Below the pieces are notes generated by a model. That model saw nothing but the letters and a program-made list of their open reading frames with translations. It was not told where the DNA came from and did no database searches. A stretch of DNA of 55,404 nucleotides from Candidatus Zixiibacteriota bacterium (GTDB lineage Bacteria > RBG-13-66-14 > B26-G2 > WVWN01), in assembly GCA_030613505.1 (NCBI GenBank), contig JAUWLW010000017.1:1-55404 (forward strand). Direction: 5' to 3'. The translations under genes were made by a program, and so were the position numbers. The number at the start of each line of letters is the position of its first letter. Positions within the stretch are counted from its first letter, which is position 1. Below, in pieces: positions 49,143 to 55,404 of this stretch.

Positions 49143-50882
49143 TTACCCCCCGCCTTCCGGCTTGATGTAGCGCCGCTTATCCTCGACCAGCTCCTTTATG
49201 GCCTGCGCCGCGTCGTCGTATTCGCCGCCGCTCGCCGCTATGCGTTCCCTCAGCTCGCGGGTACGCCGTGCCAGCGCGCGCTGCTTGACCGCCTTGACCG
49301 CCAGCCGCGCGGCCCGGGCGGCGTCCTCCTCCCGGCTTTCGGCCATGGCGAGCCGCGTGACGACGCCGGCGTCGGCCGCGTCCAGTTCGTCCAAAAGCTC
49401 CACCGTCGAAAAAGGGCCGTTCTTAACCAGCTTCGCCATCACCCGTAATACCCGCTGGACCTGCTCGTCGACGACGTCCTCCAGCGATATCTCGGCCAGG
49501 CACTCGGCCGCCGCGGCCGGGTAATGGATAAGTATCCTCAGCAAGTTGTGTTCGGGCGGCGCCGCGGGTGGGACGTCGCCGGCCCCTCGAGCCGGCCTGG
49601 CCGGCGCCGTTACGGCATCCACCGGTATGCCCAACAGGTCCGCGGCGCGGCGCCGCCAGTACGACCTTTCAAGCTCCTCAGGCACGGCCGCCAGTAGAGG
49701 GCGCAGCTCGCCGATGGCCGCCAGCTCCGCGCCGACGGCGTCGCCGGCGTGCTCCCGCCGGGCGAGCTCGACTACGAAGGCGGGCCAGTCAACGGCGCCG
49801 TCGAGCACGGCCGCGAGCGCGTCGGGGCCCTCCGCGGCCACGTCGAACGGGTCTTGCCCGGGCTCGAGGACGCCGACGCGGACGCGCCGCGCGCCCCGGG
49901 CCAAGAGCGACGCCAGCGCCCGCCGGGTGGCGCGCAGGCCGGCGTCGTCGCCGTCGAAAAGCATTACGAAGTCGGTCGCGTGGCGCGCCAAGATGGCCGC
50001 GGCCTCCTCCGCCAGCGCGGTCCCGCACGTCGCGACGACGTTCTTGACGCCCGCCTGGTGCACGCCCAACAGGTCCATATACCCTTCGACGACGACGCAG
50101 CTTCCCGCCCGGGCGACGGCGCCCCGGTTCTGGTATAGGCCGTAAAGGGTAGTGCTTTTATTATATAAGGAGGTATTGGGCGAGTTGAGGTACTTGGGCT
50201 CGCCGTCGCCCAGCGCCCGGCCGCCGAACGCGACGACCCTGCCGGACGCGTTCCATATCGGGAAGATTATCCGGCCGCGGAAGCGGTCGTAGTAACCAGG
50301 GCCGCTCTTCGACTGGACCACCAAACCCGCTTCCCCCAGCTCCGCGGCCTCGTAGCCGGCGCGCGCCGCGTGTTTGAGGAAGGAGTCCCAGCTGTCGGCG
50401 ACGAGGCCCAGCCGCCACTCGTCGAGCGTCTCCTGGGTCAGGCCGCGCTCGAGGAGGTAGCGGCGAGCGGCGTCGGCGTACGGGTCCGACGCGCGCAGGT
50501 TACCTTCGAAGAACCGCGCCGCCTCCTCGACAACCGCGGCCAGGCGCTCGCGGCGTTTCTCTTGCGGCGTGGCTCGGCCCCCGGCCCGGAGCGGAATGCC
50601 GGCGCGTTTGGCCAGCTCGCGGAGGGCTTCGCCGAACGTCAGGCCCTCCATCTTCATCACGAAGCTGAAGGCGTTGCCGCCCTCGCCGCAGCCGAAGCAG
50701 TAGTATAGCTGCTTAGCCGGCGATACCGTGAGCGACGGTTTGGTGTCGGCGTGGAAGGGGCAGAGGCCCTTGAGGTTTTCGCCCGCGGGCGTAAGGGCCG
50801 CGTACTGGCCTATGACGGCCACGATGTCGGTGGCCTCGCGGACGCGCTCGACGTCGCCGTAACCTCTCTCGGGCGTCGCCAT
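49143..50882 (-). CDS. dnaG: DNA primase
   Basis: A 579-residue bacterial primase. The CHC2 zinc domain has Cys41, His44, Cys62 and Cys65. The Toprim core has V-V-E-G-Y-M-D near 260 and L-F-D-G-D-D-A-G near 300, the acidic metal-binding residues. The C-terminal helicase-interaction region is helical and less conserved. The gene follows ymdB by one base and precedes rpoD with one small gene between, a version of the dnaG-rpoD cluster common in bacteria. Confidence 0.96.
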   Translation of the reverse strand: MATPERGYGDVERVREATDIVAVIGQYAALTPAGENLKGLCPFHADTKPSLTVSPAKQLYYCFGCGEGGNAFSFVMKMEGLTFGEALRELAKRAGIPLRAGGRATPQEKRRERLAAVVEEAARFFEGNLRASDPYADAARRYLLERGLTQETLDEWRLGLVADSWDSFLKHAARAGYEAAELGEAGLVVQSKSGPGYYDRFRGRIIFPIWNASGRVVAFGGRALGDGEPKYLNSPNTSLYNKSTTLYGLYQNRGAVARAGSCVVVEGYMDLLGVHQAGVKNVVATCGTALAEEAAAILARHATDFVMLFDGDDAGLRATRRALASLLARGARRVRVGVLEPGQDPFDVAAEGPDALAAVLDGAVDWPAFVVELARREHAGDAVGAELAAIGELRPLLAAVPEELERSYWRRRAADLLGIPVDAVTAPARPARGAGDVPPAAPPEHNLLRILIHYPAAAAECLAEISLEDVVDEQVQRVLRVMAKLVKNGPFSTVELLDELDAADAGVVTRLAMAESREEDAARAARLAVKAVKQRALARRTRELRERIAASGGEYDDAAQAIKELVEDKRRYIKPEGGG

Positions 50883-50883
50883 C

Positions 50884-51666
50884 TTATTCCTCGCGTTCCA
50901 GCACGCGCTTTATGGCCGTCGCGCGGCCGGTCTCGGCTTCGACGGAAATTACCGCCGCGGAGAGGACCCCTGGACCTCGCGCCGGCTTGAAGCGGGCCGG
51001 CATCCGCGATATGAACCGCCTTAGGACCGGCCCGGCCTCGGTCCCGATTATGCCGCCCGTCGGGCCGGTCATGCCGACGTCGGTTATGTACGCGGTGCCG
51101 TCGGGCGAAACGCGCTCGTCGGCGGTCTGGACGTGGGTGTGGGTTCCAATTAAGGCCGTAACGCGGCCGTCGAGGTAATGCGCCATGGCCTCCTTCTCGG
51201 AGGTGGCCTCGGCGTGGAAGTCCACCACGATTACCTTCGCCCGGTTCGCCAAGACGTCGAGCGCCGCGTCGAGGGCGCGGAAGGGGCAGTCCAACGCGTC
51301 CATGAAGACGCGGCCCTGGGCGTTTATAACAACCACCTTATGCCCCTCGGGCGTCGTCGCGACGAGCCAGCCGCGCCCCGGCACGCCGGGCGGATAGTTG
51401 AGCGGCCGCAGAAGCGTCGGCATCTCGTCCATCGCGTCGGCGGCCTCGCGGTGCGCGAAGATGTGGTTGCCGGATGTAGCGACGTCGACGCCGGCCTGGG
51501 TAATCTGCGCCACCGTCTCGGGGGTCACGCCCGCGCCGCCGGCGACGTTCTCGACGTTGGCTATGACGAGCGAGGCGCCGTACTCTTCCTTCAGCGCCGC
51601 GGCCCGCTCACTCACGAGCCTCCGCCCGGGGGCGCCGACGATATCTCCAATAAAAAGTATTTCCAC
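50884..51666 (-). CDS. ymdB: YmdB-type metallophosphoesterase (TIGR00282)
   Basis: A 260-residue calcineurin-like phosphoesterase. The motifs are I-G-D-I-V-G-A-P-G-R near the start, N-V-E-N-V-A-G-G-A-G, S-G-N-H-I-F, V-D-F-H-A-E-A-T-S-E-K and G-T-H-T-H-V-Q-T-A-D, the YmdB metal-binding set. Firmicute YmdB hydrolyses 2',3'-cAMP and affects RNA stability with RNase Y. The GTG start at 51666 puts the family N-terminus (V-E-I-L-F-I-G-D) first; upstream in-frame codons are rejected. rny lies 3.6 kb away on the same strand, separated by three opposite-strand genes. Confidence 0.92.
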   Translation of the reverse strand: MEILFIGDIVGAPGRRLVSERAAALKEEYGASLVIANVENVAGGAGVTPETVAQITQAGVDVATSGNHIFAHREAADAMDEMPTLLRPLNYPPGVPGRGWLVATTPEGHKVVVINAQGRVFMDALDCPFRALDAALDVLANRAKVIVVDFHAEATSEKEAMAHYLDGRVTALIGTHTHVQTADERVSPDGTAYITDVGMTGPTGGIIGTEAGPVLRRFISRMPARFKPARGPGVLSAAVISVEAETGRATAIKRVLEREE

Positions 51667-51913
51667 CGTGGGGTCTTTCCAGGCGGCCCGGCGAACGAGA
51701 GGGGCGTCGGCCGGCCGCACCCCCTATATAACATAACGGCAGGAAGTTTGTTAAAAAAAACCCGCCCCGGGCCCTTCGTACCGCCTATTGACCACTTGCG
51801 CGATAAATTAAACACAATTAACCGCCCGTGCGTCGTTGACCCGCGCCTTTTCACTGGGAAAATAAAACCGCCGCCCGCGACGGATGGAATCCTTCCGGGG
51901 GCGCCGACGCGCG

Positions 51914-53059
51914 ATGAAGGTCGTAACGTTCAGACGCAGCGCCCACATGGGGCGCACGACGATACCCCCGGGCGAGCCGGTCCTCCTCCCGGACCGGGCG
52001 GTCGCGAAGCTCCTGACCACCCACGGCGACGCCGTCGACGTCGCCGGCACGGACGGTCACTACAACAAATATGAGGGCCAGCCGCTGGACGGCCGCTCGC
52101 TGTTGCTGGTCCGGAACGGCGGCTTCGGCGACCTGCTCTTCCTAACGCCGCTGCTCCGCTACCTGGACGAGAGGTACAAGCACGCGGGCCTGGCCGTCGC
52201 CTGCGGCCGCCGCTACCACGGCGTCCTATTGCGTAACCGTTATGTCCGGCGGATATTCACGTACCCGGTTAGACTCAAGGACCTCGTCGCGTACGACTAT
52301 CAACTCTTCTACGAGGGGACGCTCGAGACGAGCGAAGACGCCGGCCTTCACGCCGTCGACCTTATGGCGCGGCACGCCGGCGTCGCCGACGTGGGGAACC
52401 GGCGGCTGGCGTACGACGTCGAGCCGGCCCTCGCCCGCAAGGCCAAGAACATTTTACGCCACGAGCTGAAGGTCAAGGCGGGCGACGCGACGGTGGGCCT
52501 TCACCTCCGGGCGTCGTCCCCCATCAGGACGTACCCGCTGGAGAGCAGCCTGCTCGTGGCCGCGACGCTGGGGGCCGCCGGCGCCCGCGTCTTCTTGCTG
52601 GGCGCCGAGGGCGATTGGGGAAAAACGGTAGGCCGAAGGCTCTCGCCGTCGGTTAAGCTCGAGAACGTCGACAACCTGTGCGGCCGCTTCCGCACGATCA
52701 ACCATACCGCGGCCTTCCTGTCGCGGCTCGACTTGCTCATCGGGCCGGACTCGTCGCTGGTCCACTTCGCCGGCGCGCTCGAGGTCCCGACGGTCGCGCT
52801 CTACGGCCCTTTCCCCGGCGCGGTCCGGACCAAGTACTATCCGCGTTGCATAACGCTGGAGGGGCGGTACGCCGTGCGCCCCGGCCTGGAAGAGTGCACG
52901 CCGTGCTTCAAACACGGCCCGGACCCCTGCCCGCAAGCGGGAGAGGACCGCGCGAGCCCATGCCTGCGGAACCTGGAGCCGGAGGGCGTCGTGCGGGCGG
53001 CGTTGGGGCTATTAGCTAAGAAAGGATGGGGCGAGGCGCGGCGCTGGGCCGAAGGCTAA
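51914..53059 (+). CDS. GT9 (heptosyltransferase-like) glycosyltransferase with extra N-terminal domain
   Basis: A 381-residue protein. Residues 1-48 form a small domain (R-T-T-I-P-P-G-E-P-V-L-L-P-D-R-A-V-A-K-L-L) like short beta-rich domains found in phage or surface proteins. The rest is GT9: V-R-N-G-G-F-G-D-L-L-F-L-T-P near 65, a C-terminal G-P-D-S-S-L-V-H-F-A-G-A-L and P-T-V-A-L-Y-G-P-F, and the C-T-P-C...C-P...C cysteines typical of the family. It probably transfers a sugar to a surface lipid or polysaccharide. The start at 51914 is chosen over 51884 on domain grounds; neither has a good ribosome site. Confidence 0.82.
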   Translation: MKVVTFRRSAHMGRTTIPPGEPVLLPDRAVAKLLTTHGDAVDVAGTDGHYNKYEGQPLDGRSLLLVRNGGFGDLLFLTPLLRYLDERYKHAGLAVACGRRYHGVLLRNRYVRRIFTYPVRLKDLVAYDYQLFYEGTLETSEDAGLHAVDLMARHAGVADVGNRRLAYDVEPALARKAKNILRHELKVKAGDATVGLHLRASSPIRTYPLESSLLVAATLGAAGARVFLLGAEGDWGKTVGRRLSPSVKLENVDNLCGRFRTINHTAAFLSRLDLLIGPDSSLVHFAGALEVPTVALYGPFPGAVRTKYYPRCITLEGRYAVRPGLEECTPCFKHGPDPCPQAGEDRASPCLRNLEPEGVVRAALGLLAKKGWGEARRWAEG

Positions 53060-53064
53060 TTAAC

Positions 53065-53092
53065 TTGACGTAAAACGGAATTTTGGTAAAAT
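53065..53092 (+). promoter_or_regulatory. Sigma-70 promoter for the tandem propellers
   Basis: -35 TTGACG (53065-53070), 16-base spacer, -10 TAAAAT (53087-53092). The first GTG is 46 bases downstream. Confidence 0.6.
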
Positions 53093-53138
53093 TAGAAAGG
53101 TCGGACCGACCGGCTAACTAATCTACAGGGGTTTATAC

Positions 53139-54167
53139 GTGGGGACTAGGATTATTGTTATCGTGTTTTTGCTCGGCGCGTCCGTAAATCCCGCCCACGC
53201 CGCGTGGGAGAAGGTACCGCTACCGGAAGGCGCGCAGCAAAAGGGCATAGCTTTTATGGAGTTCGCTAACGCCAACCTGGGTTACGCGTCAATACAAGAA
53301 AGGATTTGGCCCCAGAACTTCCTCATATACCGGGACGGCCGGTGGCGGCTGACGCGCCTCGGCGGGATGTTCCAGGGTTACGCCGGCGACATATCGCTTC
53401 TGCCCAACGGTTACGGTTGGTTATGCGGCGGACACGGCGGCCTGTATAGGTTGTTCTATACCGCCCGCACCTGGGGCAACGGCGGTTGGGACGAGGTAGA
53501 AAACCCCTACTCCAAGCCCCCCGGTTACGAAGGAACGCCCGTTGGGATGAGCGTGGCGGCGGCCGAAGACGTTTGGTGTCTGTTCAGGGACCCGGTACGG
53601 TTCTTGAAATACAAAAAAGGTGTATGGGAGGAAATCCCCGACCCGTTCCCGCGCGAACTACAAAAACCGAGCGGCGTGTGCTTCGTAAACGAGAACGAGG
53701 GTTGGGTCTGCGGCTCGAACGGCCAAGGCCACTACGTAAACGGCCGTTGGGAATTCGTACCTGGCCCCGCCATATACCGGCTCGAGTTCACCGCGCCGGA
53801 CGACGGGTGGGGAACGGGACCGGGGGGCGTTTACCATTACGACGGCTCGAGCTGGCGGGTAGCTTTCACGGTACCCGGATATAGCGCGCACGCGATTTCT
53901 TTTTGCGACCGCAACAACGGTTGGGCGCGTTTTACCACGGGCGAAAAAGGCAAATTATTCAAATTAGGGTTCGGGAAATGGCACGAGGTATTACCGCCCA
54001 AAGAAACCCCACCCGATTTCCCCTGTTCGGTTTCCCCTTCGGAAGCATGGTTCGTTGGCAGCGAATATGAACCGGGGAAAGGTTACGTAAATTACTCTTA
54101 CCACTGGCACACCGAACCCAACGTAAAACCTACTTCGCTGGGTAAAATAAAAACGTTATTTAAATGA
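53139..54167 (+). CDS. Secreted YCF48-like beta-propeller, copy 1
   Basis: A 342-residue exported protein with a signal peptide (IIVIVFLLGASVNPAHA-A). About seven blades carry the N-x-G-[YW]-x-x-G...[GD]-G-x-W core (G-Y-G-W-L-C-G-G-H-G-G, E-G-W-V-C-G-S-N-G-Q-G, D-G-W-G-T-G-P-G-G-V-Y-H-Y-D-G-S-S-W), the BNR/YCF48 type seen also in the lipoprotein at 3.4-4.3 kb. The C-terminus V-K-P-T-S-L-G-K-I-K-T-L-F-K matches the tail of the first array position by position. The GTG start has AGGGG eight bases upstream. Function unknown. Confidence 0.82.
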   Translation: MGTRIIVIVFLLGASVNPAHAAWEKVPLPEGAQQKGIAFMEFANANLGYASIQERIWPQNFLIYRDGRWRLTRLGGMFQGYAGDISLLPNGYGWLCGGHGGLYRLFYTARTWGNGGWDEVENPYSKPPGYEGTPVGMSVAAAEDVWCLFRDPVRFLKYKKGVWEEIPDPFPRELQKPSGVCFVNENEGWVCGSNGQGHYVNGRWEFVPGPAIYRLEFTAPDDGWGTGPGGVYHYDGSSWRVAFTVPGYSAHAISFCDRNNGWARFTTGEKGKLFKLGFGKWHEVLPPKETPPDFPCSVSPSEAWFVGSEYEPGKGYVNYSYHWHTEPNVKPTSLGKIKTLFK

Positions 54168-55201
54168 AGGGAAGAAAGTTATTAGCCGCGGTATTTATTG
54201 CGGCGACGTATTTCTCCAACGCCCACGCCGCGTGGAAGAAGGTCCCGCTACCGGAGGGCGCCCAGCAAAAGCACGTAGCTTTTATGGAATTCGCTAACGT
54301 AAATTTGGGTTACGCGTCGATACGGGAAAGGATTTGGCCCCAGAACTTCCTCATATACCGCGACGGCCGGTGGACGCTGACCCGCCTCGGCGGGATGTTC
54401 CAGGGGTACGCCGGCGACATATCGCTTCTGCCCAACGGTTACGGTTGGTTATGCGGCGGGCACGGCGGCCTGCATAGATTGTTCTATACCGCCCGCACCT
54501 GGGGCAACGGCAGTTGGGACGAGGTAGAAAACCCCTACTCCAAGCCCCCCGGGTACGAAGGAACGCCCGTTGGGATGAGCGTGGCGGCGGCCGAAGACGT
54601 TTGGTGTCTGTTCAGGGACCCGGTACGGTTTTTAAGATATAAAAAAGGTGTATGGGTGGAAATCCCCGACCCGTTCCCGCGCCAACTACAAAAACCGAGC
54701 GGGGTGTGCTTCGTAAACGAGAACGAGGGTTGGGTCAGCGGCTCTAACGGCCAAGGCCACTACGTAAATGGCCGTTGGGAATTCGTACCGGGCCCCGCCA
54801 TATATCGCCTCGAGTTCACCGCGCCGGACGACGGGTGGGGAACGGGAAGGGGGGGCGTTTACCATTACGACGGCTCGAGTTGGCGGATATCATTAAACTA
54901 CCCACCAGGTTACTATGCCGAGGCCATATCGTTTTACGACCGTAATATTGGATGGGCTTGCTTAAGTAGCGGAAGCGGCCCGGCACGGGGTTTTAAATAT
55001 GAATCGGGAGTATGGCACGAAATTGCGTTACCGAAAACGAGAGGTTTCTTTAAAGCTTCCTCGGTATCCGATTCAGCAGCGTGGTTTCTAGGCGAAGTAT
55101 ACGTTCCCGGTAAGGGTAACGTAACTTATTCCTACCTTTGGTACACCGAACCCAACGTAAAACCGACGTCGCTGGGTAAAATAAAAACGATTTTTAAATA
55201 A
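54164..55201 (+). CDS. Secreted YCF48-like beta-propeller, copy 2
   Basis: A 345-residue tandem paralogue; its ATG overlaps the upstream stop (ATGA). It has a different signal peptide (ending NAHA-A) but is almost identical to copy 1 from about residue 25 to 235. The last blades (about 240-325) differ strongly, and the tail V-K-P-T-S-L-G-K-I-K-T-I-F-K is again nearly identical. This conserved-variable-conserved mosaic points to recombination or selection on the last blades. Confidence 0.82.
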   Translation: MKGRKLLAAVFIAATYFSNAHAAWKKVPLPEGAQQKHVAFMEFANVNLGYASIRERIWPQNFLIYRDGRWTLTRLGGMFQGYAGDISLLPNGYGWLCGGHGGLHRLFYTARTWGNGSWDEVENPYSKPPGYEGTPVGMSVAAAEDVWCLFRDPVRFLRYKKGVWVEIPDPFPRQLQKPSGVCFVNENEGWVSGSNGQGHYVNGRWEFVPGPAIYRLEFTAPDDGWGTGRGGVYHYDGSSWRISLNYPPGYYAEAISFYDRNIGWACLSSGSGPARGFKYESGVWHEIALPKTRGFFKASSVSDSAAWFLGEVYVPGKGNVTYSYLWYTEPNVKPTSLGKIKTIFK

Positions 55202-55221
55202 TAACGGCTCTTACCCGGAAA

Positions 55222-55256
55222 TCAAAAAGCCGGCCCTGGGGCCGGCTTTATTTTTA
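55222..55256. terminator. Bidirectional terminator between propeller copy 2 and rny
   Basis: AAAAAGCCGGCCC-TGG-GGCCGGCTTTATTTTT; T-runs follow the stem on both strands. Confidence 0.88.
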
Positions 55257-55267
55257 AGTGGTTAGCG

Positions 55268-55404
55268 TTATTTGGCGTAGTCGACGGCGCGGGTCTCGCG
55301 GATGACGACCACCTTTATCTTGCCGGGGTACTCCAGCTCCTTCTCGATGGTCTCGGCGATGCGGCGCGAGAGCTCCTCGGCCTCGGCGTCCGAGACGCGC
55401 TCCT
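55268..55404 (-). CDS. rny: Ribonuclease Y, 3' end (partial)
   Basis: The last 44 codons of a minus-strand gene that runs off the window. The end, [20 protein letters not shown] with Y-A-K, is the well-conserved C-terminus of RNase Y, the membrane-anchored endoribonuclease that starts mRNA decay. Catalytic HD and KH domains lie outside the window. Its usual neighbour ymdB is further along this strand. Confidence 0.88.
   Translation of the reverse strand, partial: ERVSDAEAEELSRRIAETIEKELEYPGKIKVVVIRETRAVDYAK

Noticed and set aside
51720-51790. A promoter pair for ymdB (TTAACA-17-TTATAT on the minus strand)
   Set aside because: Both boxes are poor matches in a T-rich stretch; not strong enough to list beside the clear promoters.

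Overview
The window is bacterial chromosome, GC-rich apart from one AT-rich stretch near 43.7-46.6 kb. It carries core genes (ligA, rpoD, dnaG, rpsO, ribF, rng, rny, rnhC) with readable sigma-70 style promoters (TTGAC-like, 16-18 bp, TATAAT-like). Secreted beta-propeller proteins, a subtilase with a FlgD/T9SS-like C-terminal domain, a complete pyruvate:ferredoxin oxidoreductase locus, PPDK and the B12/radical-SAM-DUF2344 + RNase G pair suggest an anaerobic, probably uncultured lineage of the FCB/candidate-phylum kind (Coatesbacteria-, Eisenbacteria- or WOR-3-like). That placement is inference with low confidence.

Layout. 0-3.3 kb: four tandem secreted five-bladed propeller paralogues. 3.3-7.0 kb (minus): YCF48-like propeller lipoprotein, RNase HIII, PpiD/SurA-type foldase. 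7.0-10.2 kb (minus): a TPR gene broken by two in-frame stops, then PPDK. 10.3-15.9 kb (plus): radical SAM protein, RNase G, zinc-ribbon protein, an IlvC homologue lacking the catalytic lysine. 16-18 kb (minus): subtilase. 18.3-20.8 kb (plus): MoxR ATPase, M23 endopeptidase, bactofilin (cell envelope/shape). 20.9-28.5 kb (minus): secreted protein and por operon (G, D, A, B) with a giant GGDEF-ATPase-TPR regulator embedded. 28.6-31.0 kb (minus): DUF167, DivIVA, DUF362, DUF151. 31.4-34.0 kb: small secreted protein, ribF-rpsO, small membrane protein. 34.1-37.6 kb: ligA, a DUF6308-like gene, a DUF433/DUF5615 toxin-antitoxin pair. 37.7-43.7 kb: a tightly packed plus-strand operon with a metalloenzyme, LivG-like ATPase carrying a hydrophobic insertion, SagB-like lipoprotein, PH-like membrane protein, LivF and two glycosyltransferases, but no permease. 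43.7-46.6 kb: AT-rich island with a gene split at an A AAA AAG slippery heptamer and a UvrD-like helicase. 46.7-51.7 kb (minus): rpoD, small Ada-like zinc protein, dnaG, ymdB. 51.9-55.2 kb (plus): GT9 glycosyltransferase and two tandem secreted propellers; the 3' end of rny closes the window.

The best leads are: the AT-rich split-gene/helicase island with its dnaX-type slippery site; a C-terminal tail (V-x-P-x-S-[VL]-G-[KR]-[VI]-K-x-[LI]-[YF]-[RK]) shared by two otherwise different secreted propeller families at opposite ends of the window, which looks like a sorting signal; the permease-less LivF/LivG operon whose LivG has a putative membrane hairpin inside its nucleotide-binding domain; and an IlvC homologue with Lys replaced by Met. 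No tRNA, rRNA, CRISPR array or insertion sequence was recognised.
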